A stretch of 64,000 nucleotides of DNA, taken from positions 1-64,000 of the forward strand of contig CP137320.1 in NCBI GenBank assembly GCA_033182465.1. The letters are read 5' to 3'. Numbering within the stretch: the first letter of the stretch is position 1; each line of letters begins with the position of its first letter. The notes beneath the pieces were generated by a model. That model was not told where the DNA came from. It saw only the letters and a list, made by a program, of their open reading frames with translations, and did no database searches. Positions 1 to 9,039 of the stretch are shown here, piece by piece. The translations under genes and the position numbers were made by a program. This DNA is from Sanghuangporus weigelae. Lineage: Eukaryota > Basidiomycota > Agaricomycetes > Hymenochaetales > Hymenochaetaceae.

Positions 1-135
1 CCTAAGCCTAACCCTAAGCCTAACCCTAAGCCTAACCCTAAGCCTAACCCTAAGCCTAACCCTAAGCCTAACCCTAAGCCTAACCCTAAGCCTAACCCTA
101 AGCCTAACCCTAAGCCTAACCCTAAGCCTAACCCT
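1..135. repeat. Telomere, 12-nt repeat CCTAAGCCTAAC
   Basis: Eleven perfect head-to-tail copies of CCTAAGCCTAAC followed by CCT. Read on the other strand this is TTAGGC and TTAGGG in strict alternation, running 5' to 3' toward the chromosome end, which is the polarity of a telomeric G strand. There is not one deviation in 135 nt, then an abrupt change to AT-rich DNA. The usual fungal unit is TTAGGG. A strictly alternating dimer is not something I know from basidiomycetes. Confidence 0.95.
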
Positions 136-545
136 GTAGTAACATGTATAGCATGTGTCGTAATTCGGTTTCTGAATAGTATTGCTACTGGGTGTCCAAT
201 TGATTCATGTAAGCATCCTATTCCACACTAATTTTTAATGCAAAGAGAATAGTACCACTCTCATTATATTCTGTGCTGAACTTGTAATGTTATTGCAGTA
301 GTATCTTTCGCATGTATTATATCTCAGTTTCTGCATAATATTGCTATCAGGTGGTTGATTCATGCATGTAAGCATTCTATTCTGCACCAAATTTTAATCC
401 AAAAAGAGAATGATATCACAATTATAATATTCAGATCTGACCTCATATTGTTATTACAGTAACATACATTGCACATATTGTATCTTGGTTTCTGCATAGT
501 ATCCCTACCGAGTGTCCGATTTATGCATTACAGTACAATGCTTAC
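136..545. repeat. Degenerate subtelomeric satellite, about 160-bp period
   Basis: Three diverged copies of the same stretch are visible. Each contains a core like GTTTCTGCATAGTATTGCTA, near 167, 326 and 488, followed by a GGTGTCC-like segment and, in the first two, a GTAAGCAT(C/T)CTATTC block. Spacing is about 160 bp. AT-rich and non-coding. It separates the telomere from the first gene fragment. The stretch from 546 to 693 holds nothing I recognise. Confidence 0.7.
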
Positions 546-693
546 CGAAGCTGCTCCTCTTCTATTGCATAGATAAGGAAATCCGGTGTCAGTCCTTCCA
601 CATCTATAGCCATCGTAAAGAAGAAGAAATAGATCAACTAATATATGTAGTTGCCCATGCGAGTTGTCTATAGCCGCATGCTTACCATGCTCT

Positions 694-3014
694 TCATGTA
701 GTGGTCAAGTGCAGCGTCAGAATGTATCGAACTATCGCTTCAAGCAGCTCAAGGCCCCACCTATTCTTGATTTTGACGGGATTAGTTTCTGCTGCACAAC
801 GGCTAGAATGTTTGTGAATTGTCGCGTGGTTGCTAATTCTGCGGCATCTGTACGCAAGAAAGCTTTTAGGAGGCAAATGAGACCAGGAATACTACTTTTT
901 TGCGCCCAGCTTGACGGTTGAAGAAGGAATGGTAAAAGGGCCCGGTAATCGGCAGGAATTCCTCCGCGATGTAATTCTAGCATTTGCGAGATAATCTGGA
1001 ACACGTAAGGAGTGAATTCTATCTGAGCAGTCAGTGTGCGGTCAGGAAAATCGCAGGGGTGGTGATGACTGACTGACAGTCGATGTCCTGTTGTGAGATA
1101 ATCGTGAACGGTCCGAAAAGATTTTTCTCAAAGGTCGAAAGCGACGCCAGAGATGTTGCGACGGTAAACGTATACACAGGTCTAGTACGATTTGTACGGA
1201 ATCTCCATGTCCACGTACCTTATCAGAGCAGATACGGCTTCATATTGGTAAAATTTTGGATTGCTCGGACTCTTCGCGATTGCTCCAAGAACGTCAATCA
1301 AACATTGCAGAATATTTTGGTAGGTGGGGACGAGCGTCGTAGGGGTAGTAAGTATGACACGCATGACACCTACACGGAGTAATTCAGATGGAGCCGGAGG
1401 ACAAAAGCCACACACGCACACTTCATAAAGTAGTCATTTTCCGCAATCTTCTCCAGCGACCCGCCTGACTCGACTCTAGAAGGTACAGCTTTTAAAACTT
1501 CGCGAATGTCTTCTTGATTAAATCTAGAAAGTCGTTGAGTGGAGATGCGGCGGTGGCGAGCAAAGTTTCTTACAGCAACTGGGAGTTGCACTTGATGACG
1601 AGGATCTGGTCGATAGTTGTTGCGGCGTACGTATACGTGACACAATCGGAAGAACCGAGTCGGCACAAGAGTGGAAGGACGGAAACAAGCTGTTCCTTTG
1701 TGAGCTGCATCAATCCCGTCAATGAGACTCTTCAAAGGTCAAGAGGTGCTTAATAAACCTGCCTGATTTCGAAAACAGTATAAGAAGCAAATCGAGTCGA
1801 CTTGAACGATCGGATGCACGGTGTCGGATTCGGCTTATAGGTCCTCGAACATGTTTCGTGAAAAGGAGTCTACGACGTGAACTAGAGCATTTGTGCTCGT
1901 CACTCCTTCCTGCGAGATGATTAAAGAATGAGGGCAGCAGGTCGACAGAATAAAGCATCTTACCTGAGCGGCAGCTCCGAGCGTTGCGACAGCAGCGAGA
2001 AGATATACACTCTGGTCCTTCCGCTTCCAGCTATCTTCACCTCGCAGATCGCACGCGTACTCCCGTACGCCTAATCCGATCCATCGGAGAACAATTCCTG
2101 TCGTAACTGCAGCATATCCGCTTGTAACAAGGGCACGCAGAACATCTGCAGCGGCTTGGCGCCGTGTCGTTCCTCCTGCAGTCGGACCATCGGCAACTGC
2201 AGCCGAACTCGCACTAGCAAATGTGAGATCAAGACGCGCATATTCGAGAGCATCGTCTTCAAACTGCTCTACTTCATAAGTCCCCAGCGACACATTCGGC
2301 ACGACAACACCTTCAGCAACGCCATCGATTGTCTCTCGGCTCTCGAAAATTCCGCGATAATTCCCAGAGCGGATAGCCGTACTAAGAAAATGGAGTGACT
2401 GGCTTACGAGGCCATCATAGGCGACCCCGGACCGCCGACCGCCACTCAGAAGACCCCAGAGAGCACGAACGAAAGCTTCAACTGAATTTGAGCTAATAAG
2501 CAGCTCCGGATACCGATGAGCACACGCTTCAACGAGCTGAAAAATACCGGTCTTTACTTGAGAAGAAACACCAGCCGTCGGTTCATCCGTATCAGTTTGC
2601 AGCTCAGGGGGGGTCCCACAGAAGAAACCGGATGAACATCCCGTTTTCTGCGCCGAAGAACTCGGTATGAGCGACCTCAAGCGCTGGAGGGAGGTCCTGA
2701 CACACAAGGTCATCGGAAATCTTCAGGAGGACGACCATTGCTCGTGCAACAGTCTCCGTGTCTTTGCTCGGAGGCAATGGGCTGTCGAGGAACATCCCTG
2801 CAGTGTAACGGAGAAATTGTAGGAACGGTTCTGCAAACTGGGCCGGGACGAAGTTGATGACTGTGCATAACTCGTCAGTGCGCATCTCAGACCGCCATCG
2901 TCCAAATATAGAGTGCGCAGTTTCAAGAATTGAGAGATTGATTGCATATGACGCAATTGGAAGAACCGAGATGGCGCAGGAGGAGTGGAAGAACGGAAAC
3001 CTGCCTGATTTCAA
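694..3014 (-). pseudogene. Chimeric exportin-2 (CSE1) pseudogene, telomere-proximal unit
   Basis: CSE1 (exportin-2) returns importin-alpha to the cytoplasm and is a HEAT-repeat karyopherin of about 960 residues. Reading right to left, this unit begins with a scrap from mid-protein (LPFFHSSCAISVLPIASYA) and jumps back to the N-terminal region (TAHSIFGRWRSEMRTDEL near 2890). It then runs collinearly through SSNSVEAFVRALWGLLSGG (2500), GVVVPNVSLGTYEVEQFEDD (2290), WKRKDQSVYLLAAVATLG (2000), FNQEDIREVLKAVPSR (1500), AKSPSNPKFYQYEAVSALIR (1260) and LELHRGGIPADYRALLPFLL (950). Short introns remain between blocks. The start codon, the first ~130 residues and the C-terminal third are missing, and a frame change lies at a run of seven G near 2606. 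I infer a dead, rearranged copy of a host gene. Confidence 0.88.
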
Positions 3015-3487
3015 AAACAGTATAAGAAGCGAATCGAGTCAATTTGAAGGATCGGATGTACCGCGTTGGAATCGGCTTATAGGTCCTCGAACATGTTTCG
3101 TGAAAAGGAGTCTACGACGTGAACTAGAGCATTTGTGCTCGTCACTCCTTCCTGCGAGATGATTAAAGAATGAGGGCAGCAGGTCGACAGAAGAGAGCAT
3201 CTTACCTGAGCGTCGCGACAGCAGAAGATATACACTCTGATCTTTCTGCTTCCAGCTATCTTCACCTCGTGGATCGGGCACGTACTCCTGTAAGCTTAAT
3301 CCGATCCATCTGAGAACAATATTGTCGTAACCGGAGTATATCCGCTTGCAACAAGGGCATGCGGAACATCTGCAGTGGATTGACGTCGTGTCATTCCTTC
3401 TGCAGTCAAACTGTCAGCAATCGCAGCCGAACTTGCATAAGCAAATGAGAGATCGAGACGCACACGTTCGATAGGGTCGTCTTCAAA
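3015..3487 (-). pseudogene. Short exportin-2 (CSE1) fragment
   Basis: Diverged copy of the middle of CSE1 only. It carries the region matching RGEDSWKQKDQSVYLL (about 3240-3265) and the following GVTSTNALVHVVDSFSRNMF block (about 3080-3130). The right edge near 3487 is a clean jump: the DNA changes from the mid-gene sequence (like 4905-4965) to sequence from a later exon (like 790-830). The left edge joins the chimeric unit ending at 3014. It cannot encode a product by itself. It shows that the array was rearranged as well as duplicated. Confidence 0.75.
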
Positions 3488-5375
3488 CCACTTGTGAATT
3501 GTCCCGTGCCTGCTAATTCCGTGACATCTGTACGCAAGAAAGCTTTTAGGAGGCGAACGAGACTAGGAATGCTTCCTTTCTGCACCCCGCGTGACGATTG
3601 AAGAAGAAATGGTAAAAGCGATCGGTAATCGGCAGGAATTCCTCCGCGATGTAATTCTAGCATTTGCGAGATAATTTGGGACACGCCAGGAGTGAATTCT
3701 ATCTGAGCAGTTAGTGTGCGGTCAGGAAAATCGCAGGGGTGGTGATGACTGACTGACAGTCGATGTCCTGTTGTAAGATAATCGTGAACGGTCCGAAAGA
3801 TTCTTTTCAGGGTTCGAAAGCGATTCCGGAGACGTTGCGACGATTAACCTACACACAGGTCTAGTACGATTTTTGCAGAATCTCCGTGTCCACACACCTC
3901 ATTAGAGCAGATATTGCTTTCAAATATATATTGGTCAAAATTTCGATTGCTCGGATTTCTTCGCGATTGCTCCAAGAATGCCAATCAAACGCTGCAGAAG
4001 TTTTTGATACATGGGGACGAGCGTCGTAGGGGCAGTAAGTATGACACACATGACACCTACACGGAGTAATTCAGATAGGACCGGAGGACAAAAGTTGCAC
4101 ACGCACATTTCATCCGCTAGTCATTTTCCGCAATCTTCTCCGGCCACCCGCCTGACTCGACTCTAGAAGGTACGGCATTTGAAACTCCACGGACGTCTTC
4201 TTGATCAAACCTAGAATGACGTTGAGTCGAGATGCGGCGATGGCGAGCAAAGCTTCTTACAGCAATTGGGAGTTGCGCTTGATGACGAGTATCCGTTGAA
4301 CGATAGTTGTCGCAGCGCGCGTATAAGTGATGTAATCGGAAGAACCGAGATGACGCAGGAGGAGTGGAAGAACGGAAACAAGCTGTTCCTTTGTGAGCTG
4401 TAATGGTGGCGCCAGAGAGACTCTTCGAATGTCAAGATGTGCTTAAACAACCTACCTGATTTCGAAATAGTATAAGAAGCGAATCGAGTCGATTTGAAGG
4501 ATCGGATGTACCGCGTCGGAATCGGATTGTAGGTCCTCGAATACATTCCGGAAAAAGAAATCTACAACATCAACCAGAGCATTTATGCTCGTCACAACTT
4601 GCTGCGAGATGATTAAAGAATGAGGGTAGCAGGTCGACAGAATGAAGCATTTCACCTGAGCGGTAGCTCCAAGCGTTGCGACAGCAGTGAGAAGATATAC
4701 ACTCTGATCTTTCCGCTTCCGACTATCTTCACCTCGCAGATCGCACGCGTACTCCCGTACGCCTAATCCGATCCATCGGAGAACAATTCCTGTCGTAACT
4801 GAAGCATATCGGCTTGCAACAAGGGCACGCAGAACATCTGCAGCGGCTTGGCGCCGTGTCGTTCCTCCTGCAGTCGGACCGTCAGTAACTGCAGCCGAAC
4901 TCGCACTAGCAAATGAGAGATCGAGACGCACATATTCAAGAGCGTCGTCTTCAAACTGCTCTTCTTCATGAATCCCCAGCGACGCATTGGGTACGACAAC
5001 ACCTTCAACAAGACCATCGACGGTCTCTCGGCTCTCGAAATCCCCTCGATCGTTCCCGGAGCGGATAGCTGTACTAAGAAAACGGAGTGACTGGCTTACG
5101 AGGCCATCATAGGCGAACGCGGGAGGTTCTGGCACACAAGGTCATCGAAAATATTGAGGAGGACAACCATTGCTCGTGCAACAGTCTCCGCGTCCTTATT
5201 GGGAGGCAATGGGCTGTCGAGGAGCATCCCTGCAGTGTAACGGAGAACTTGTAGGGGCGCGAACTGGGCCGGGACGAAGTTAATGACTGTGCATAACTCG
5301 TCAGTGCGCATCTCAGACCGCCATCGTCCAAATATAGAGTGCGCAGTTTAAGAATTGAGAGATTGATTGCATATG
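3488..5375 (-). pseudogene. Chimeric exportin-2 (CSE1) pseudogene, middle unit
   Basis: This unit mirrors 694-3014 at about 2.4-2.7 kb distance. From the right it starts with the N-terminal piece MRTDELCTVINFVPAQFA (about 5260-5311), ends that piece near 5105, and skips roughly 50 residues to YDGLVSQSLRFLSTAIRSG. It continues through QFEDDALEYVRLDLSFASAS, RKRKDQSVYLLTAVATLG, NALVDVVDFFFRNVFEDLQS and, at the left, LELHRGGIPADYRSLLPFLL (about 3610-3670). The upstream unit joins it through a mid-gene to N-terminus junction nearly identical to the one near 2950. Reading frames are interrupted, and start and C-terminus are absent. A long part (4452-5135) is still open for 227 codons, so decay is recent or slow. 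Confidence 0.85.
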
Positions 5376-6184
5376 ACGCAATTGGAAGAACCGAGATGGT
5401 GCAGGAGGAGTGGAAGAACGGAAACAAGCTGTTCCTTTGCGAGCTGCAACAATCCCGTCAATGAGACTCTTCAAAGGTCAAGAGGTGCTTAATAAACCTG
5501 CCTGATTTCGAAAACAATATAAGAAGCAAATCGAGTCGACTTGAACGATCGGATGCACAGCGTCGGAGTCGGCTTGTAGGTCCTCGAATACGTTTCGTGA
5601 AAAGAAGTCTATGGCATCAACCAGAGCATTTGTGCTCGTCACTCCTTCCTGCGAGATAATCAAAGAATGAGGGCAGCAGGTCGACAGAAGAGAGCATCTT
5701 ACCTGAGCGTCGCGACAGCAGCGAGAAGATATACACTCTGGTCTTTCCGCTTCCAGCTATCTTCACCTCGCAGATCGCACGCGCACTCCCGTCCACCTAT
5801 TCCGATCCATCGGAGAAAATTTTCTGTCGTAACTGCAGCATAACCGTTTGCAACAGGGGCACGCAGAACATCTGCAGCGGTTTGGCGCCGTGTCGTTCCT
5901 TCTGCAGTCCGACCGTCAGCAATCGCAGCCGAACTCGCACTAGCAAATGTGAGATCAAGACGCACATATTCGAGAGCGTCGTCTTCAAACTGCTCTACTT
6001 CATGAGTCCCCAGCGACACATTCGGCACGACCACGCCTTTAACACCGCCACTCAGAAGACGCCAGAGAGCACGAACGAAAGCTTCAACTGAATTTGAGCT
6101 AATAAGCAGCTCCGGATACCGATGAGCACACGCTTCAGCGAGCTCAAAAATATCGGTCTTTATTTGAGAAGAAACACTAGCCGT
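5376..6184 (-). pseudogene. Exportin-2 (CSE1) fragment joined to SAC3
   Basis: Mid-CSE1 sequence in order: CAHRYPELLISSNSVEAFVR (about 6090-6150), GVVVPNVSLGTHEVEQFEDD (about 6000), EDSWKRKDQSVYLLAAVATL (about 5710-5770) and NALVDAIDFFSRNVFEDLQA (about 5570-5640). Compared with the copy at 1835-2713 it lacks about 50 residues between LLSGG and VKGVVVPN. At its right end the reading changes directly into SAC3 coding sequence near 6184, and at its left end into the N-terminal CSE1 piece of the next unit. This is the centromere-proximal edge of the array. Confidence 0.85.
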
Positions 6185-7247
6185 TAGGTGATTCATCCTT
6201 TCCTCTTTGATCGTCGTAGAACTCCTTCAGAGACAGCAGAGCTTTTGCAGACGTAAAGATTCAGACAACAAAGTGGTGACAAGGTCGAGGACTCACAATT
6301 CATAAGCCGCTGGACCTCCAAAGCTCGATCGAACGTAGGTACGTCGTATATGAGATGGAGTGAAAGGATTTGAAAACGTGTGCATTGTTCGTGACACTCG
6401 ATAGCTATTGGTCCGCTGTCTTGCTGAATCGTGAAATCGTTGCGTACAGCTCGAGAGCGATCCCGGACAAATGCCTGAGTCTCCGCGAAGCCACCTCTTG
6501 GAATGAGGTCATGGAAGAGGTAGTCGAGAGTTCCGAAAGTCTAACGCCCGCAAGCAAAATAGCAAAGTCATAAGTGCAGCTTAAAGTCAACATCATTCAG
6601 GAGTTAGCATGGACGCACGCATTCCCATTTATCAAGGTTGTTCTCCCATTCTCGCCGGTAGCGTTCGAATTCGGGACGCATCTCTTGACAGGTTCCGACC
6701 ATAGTGATAGCTTCCTCGAGTCGTTTCGGTTCGTCGGTTCGTCCATCTTGCCTTCACATACGGCTCGAGCACGTTCTTCTTCCCGCGCCTTGAAAAGCTA
6801 AAGTTCACGAAAGCAGTATTCAGCAAGCACAATAATCAAAGAAACGTGTAGCACGCACTCCTTCCCATGTCTTTCCAGTACCGTTCGACATAGGAGGAGC
6901 AGGTGTCGACAAGCGCGAAGGACCTGCGTCGGAAGCTGAAGCAGCACCGTCATCTTCGTCCTCCGTTGCATTTGTCGGGGGCACAGCGCTATATGAACTG
7001 TGCCCATTCACACCCGCATTCGCTCCTCGTTCACCCCTCACTCTCGCTGAGCTTCCGCCTCTCCCTTTCTCCCATCTCCCGTCCGGTGCAGGCGACGGGC
7101 GTCTAGTATCACTCACCCAGGTCTTGTTCTTTGAATGAGAAGGTGTGGTTCCACCTCGGTCGCCCTGCACAATCGTCGCCGTCGCCCGAATCTTTTGGGG
7201 TGCAGGCGCGCCGCCGTGCTTCGCCGGTGCGTAGACGCATCCTGCAC
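6185..7247 (-). pseudogene. SAC3/GANP-family gene fragment
   Basis: SAC3 is the scaffold of the TREX-2 complex that links transcription to mRNA export at nuclear pores. Visible on the minus strand: a Gly/Arg-rich N-terminal part (about 6880-7240), then the family signature EEAITMVGTCQEMRPEFERY (about 6640-6700; most relatives have C-P-E-F after QDM), WENNLDKWE, TFGTLDYLFHDLIPRGGFAE (about 6480-6540), RDRSRAVRNDFT, IAIECHEQCTRFQILSLHL (about 6370-6430) and, after a canonical short intron, SLKEFYDDQRGKDESPNG. The reading then runs into CSE1 DNA at 6184. About 35 residues normally found between KWE and TLDYLF are missing. No upstream start exon is seen. I infer a truncated pseudogene. Family assignment is strong. 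Confidence 0.85.
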
Positions 7248-7374
7248 GTCACGATGAGAACGTGGACCAGCGTTTATGACTACGATTTCTACTTGCAGGC
7301 TCACACGCGCAGACAAGCAGGGCTCTATATGTGATCGTGGGAACATCTTCAAAAAACTCGGATGCGTACGCATC

Positions 7375-7530
7375 CACAGCCCGGGGGGCACAGCCTGGGG
7401 GGGGCACAGCCTTGGGGGGGGCTGGGGGATGCACAGCCCTGGGGGGGGCACAGCCCTGGGGGGGTGCACAGCCCTGGGGGGTGCACAGCCCTGGGGGGTG
7501 CACAGCCCTTGGGGGGTGCACAGGGGGGTG
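7375..7530. repeat. G-rich minisatellite, unit about TGCACAGCCCTGGGGGG
   Basis: About nine imperfect copies of a 16-19 nt unit. Each carries a run of six to eight G on the plus strand followed by (TG)CACAGCC. The G runs are dense and evenly spaced, so the plus strand could fold into G-quadruplexes. Open frames across it give Pro/Gly-rich peptides but look like by-products of the repeat. It lies directly behind the broken SAC3 end. Confidence 0.9.
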
Positions 7531-7855
7531 TTGCCTAAAAAGGGTGGAGATAACCTAAGCATATTACCCAAAGAGGGAGGGGGGCTGTTGAGGGCCGGCT
7601 GGGGGGTCTTCCTAAGAGGCAGGAGCCCCAGGATGTTGACCAAGATCCCAGGAGGAATATATATAGGCTTCGTATGCTACTATAATTCCAGTGATGTCGT
7701 CCAAGTCCGTTTCGGAAGTAAGCGGAAGTATAGTAGAGAGAAAAGAAAGGTATGCTGCGGTTGTGATCAAGCAGCGGCATTGTGATGCTTCAAATGAGAG
7801 GGACTTGTTTTGTGAAATCTTGGTATATGCGGTCACGGGACTGTGAAAATAGGTC

Positions 7856-8088
7856 GTGAAAATATCACACATGCTTACAGAAGAAGATCGTCTGTGTATT
7901 TTTCAAAGTCCGATCGAAAACCATCAGTCAAGACTGATGGTTCGCAATGGACAGTAAAATCGATATACATGGTAATTATTAGCACTCTTGGCAGATTCTT
8001 GGCACGTCCCAGCACAATGGTAAACTGTGGGAAAACACCCATGCCGACTGCCCATTGCCCACTGCCTCAAGAATTGAGAGGGGCTACT
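7856..8088. repeat. Direct repeat copy 1, with inserted palindrome
   Basis: Non-coding block present again at 8237-8439. Shared parts include the CCGATCG / CAGTAAAATCGATATA segment, GGTAAACTGTGGGAAAACAC and CATGCCGACTG. This copy alone has an extra stretch of about 35 nt holding a perfect 11-bp inverted repeat (AACCATCAGTC .. GACTGATGGTT, 7919-7942, 2-nt loop). No coding signal. Confidence 0.75.
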
Positions 8089-8236
8089 AGCGCTTCTCAA
8101 TTAGAGAGGCAGTGGAGTGATGGTCAGTGAGTTTGGCAGGGCTTGGGACCCTGAAGAGAGGATGCCGAGGGGATGTAGGTGACTGTAGAATTGAGACCGA
8201 TCGATGGTCGATTTGACATTGATCCTTAACAGGACC

Positions 8237-8439
8237 GTGAAAATATACACAGAAGGGTCTTGAAGGATCGCGTAGGAGGGCAACTCTTTATTTTTCAAAC
8301 TCCGATCGCAGTAAAATCGATATAAATGGGAATTATTAGCAGTCTTGGCGGATCCTTGGCATGCCCCAGCACAACGGTAAACTGTGGGAAAACACCCATG
8401 CCGACTGACCATCGCCCACTCTAATTGAGAAGGGCTACT
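8237..8439. repeat. Direct repeat copy 2, lacking the palindrome
   Basis: Second copy of the block at 7856-8088, by eye clearly over 80 percent alike in the aligned 3' half. Its right end leads within a few bases into the HIR1 fragment, so the block may be part of the same captured segment. Confidence 0.72.
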
Positions 8440-8440
8440 G

Positions 8441-8780
8441 TAAGCAACAATAGATACGAATTCACCGCAGCCGTCATCCCTCAAAATGCATGGACGTCCG
8501 ATATCAGTCTCGTCGTGCACGAGAACGCCGTCGAGGTCGCTTGCTACATGTTCTTGCGCGATCCGCAGATGCCTGTCGTGGCATATAGCATATATATCGT
8601 CGTCACCCTGTACTCAGATGACCGCCCCATCAGCGGCAAACAAAGAACGCGCGTCCGATCATCGTTGCAATGGAGGACTTTGAAAGACAGATTATGGCCC
8701 TGAGCTGGTCTGCAGACGGTCTGGCGTTGTTTGCAGTATCAAGCGATGGCACCATGGCTGCGCTCGCATTTGACCAGGTC
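8441..8780 (+). pseudogene. HIR1/HIRA histone chaperone fragment
   Basis: HIR1/HIRA deposits H3-H4 independently of replication and carries N-terminal WD40 repeats. The plus strand shows RYEFTAAVIPQNAWTSDISL, HENAVEVAC, FLRDPQMPVV, a DDR(A/P)IS-like repeat core, then in another frame MEDFERQIMALSWSADGLAL and FAVSSDGTMAALAFDQ. This matches one WD40 blade and the start of the next. The pieces are in order but lie in different frames, with small losses (for example after EVAC) and no start or continuation. I infer a decayed partial copy of a host gene. The repeat order and the xxSWSxDG core make the assignment firm. Confidence 0.83.
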
Positions 8781-9039
8781 TATAACGTGCTGAGAAAATG
8801 TAGATAATCTTAACTTACTATATACTCGAACTAGTGTAATACACGATACATCTGAGAATCATTAGTATAATTTTGCTATGCTAAGCTAAGACAGCCAAAG
8901 TCGCTGCGTAAAGGTTCTGAAAATAGCAGTGCCCCATCACGACACGATTCACGGGGATGAACATTCGACCTAGAAGAGCGGTTTTGCGTGATATGAGATG
9001 TTGCAGAATTGACATAAGAATGTGAATAGATGAAGCGGT

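Noticed and set aside
1835-2713. 292-codon ORF as a functional gene
   Set aside because: It is the middle of CSE1 without its beginning or end, inside an array of similar broken copies.
6370-6801. Plus-strand ORFs opposite the SAC3 fragment
   Set aside because: The minus strand carries clear SAC3 motifs in order, so the plus-strand frames are shadows.
7113-7785. Pro/Gly-rich ORFs on both strands
   Set aside because: They come from translating the G-rich minisatellite; no conserved sequence outside the repeat.
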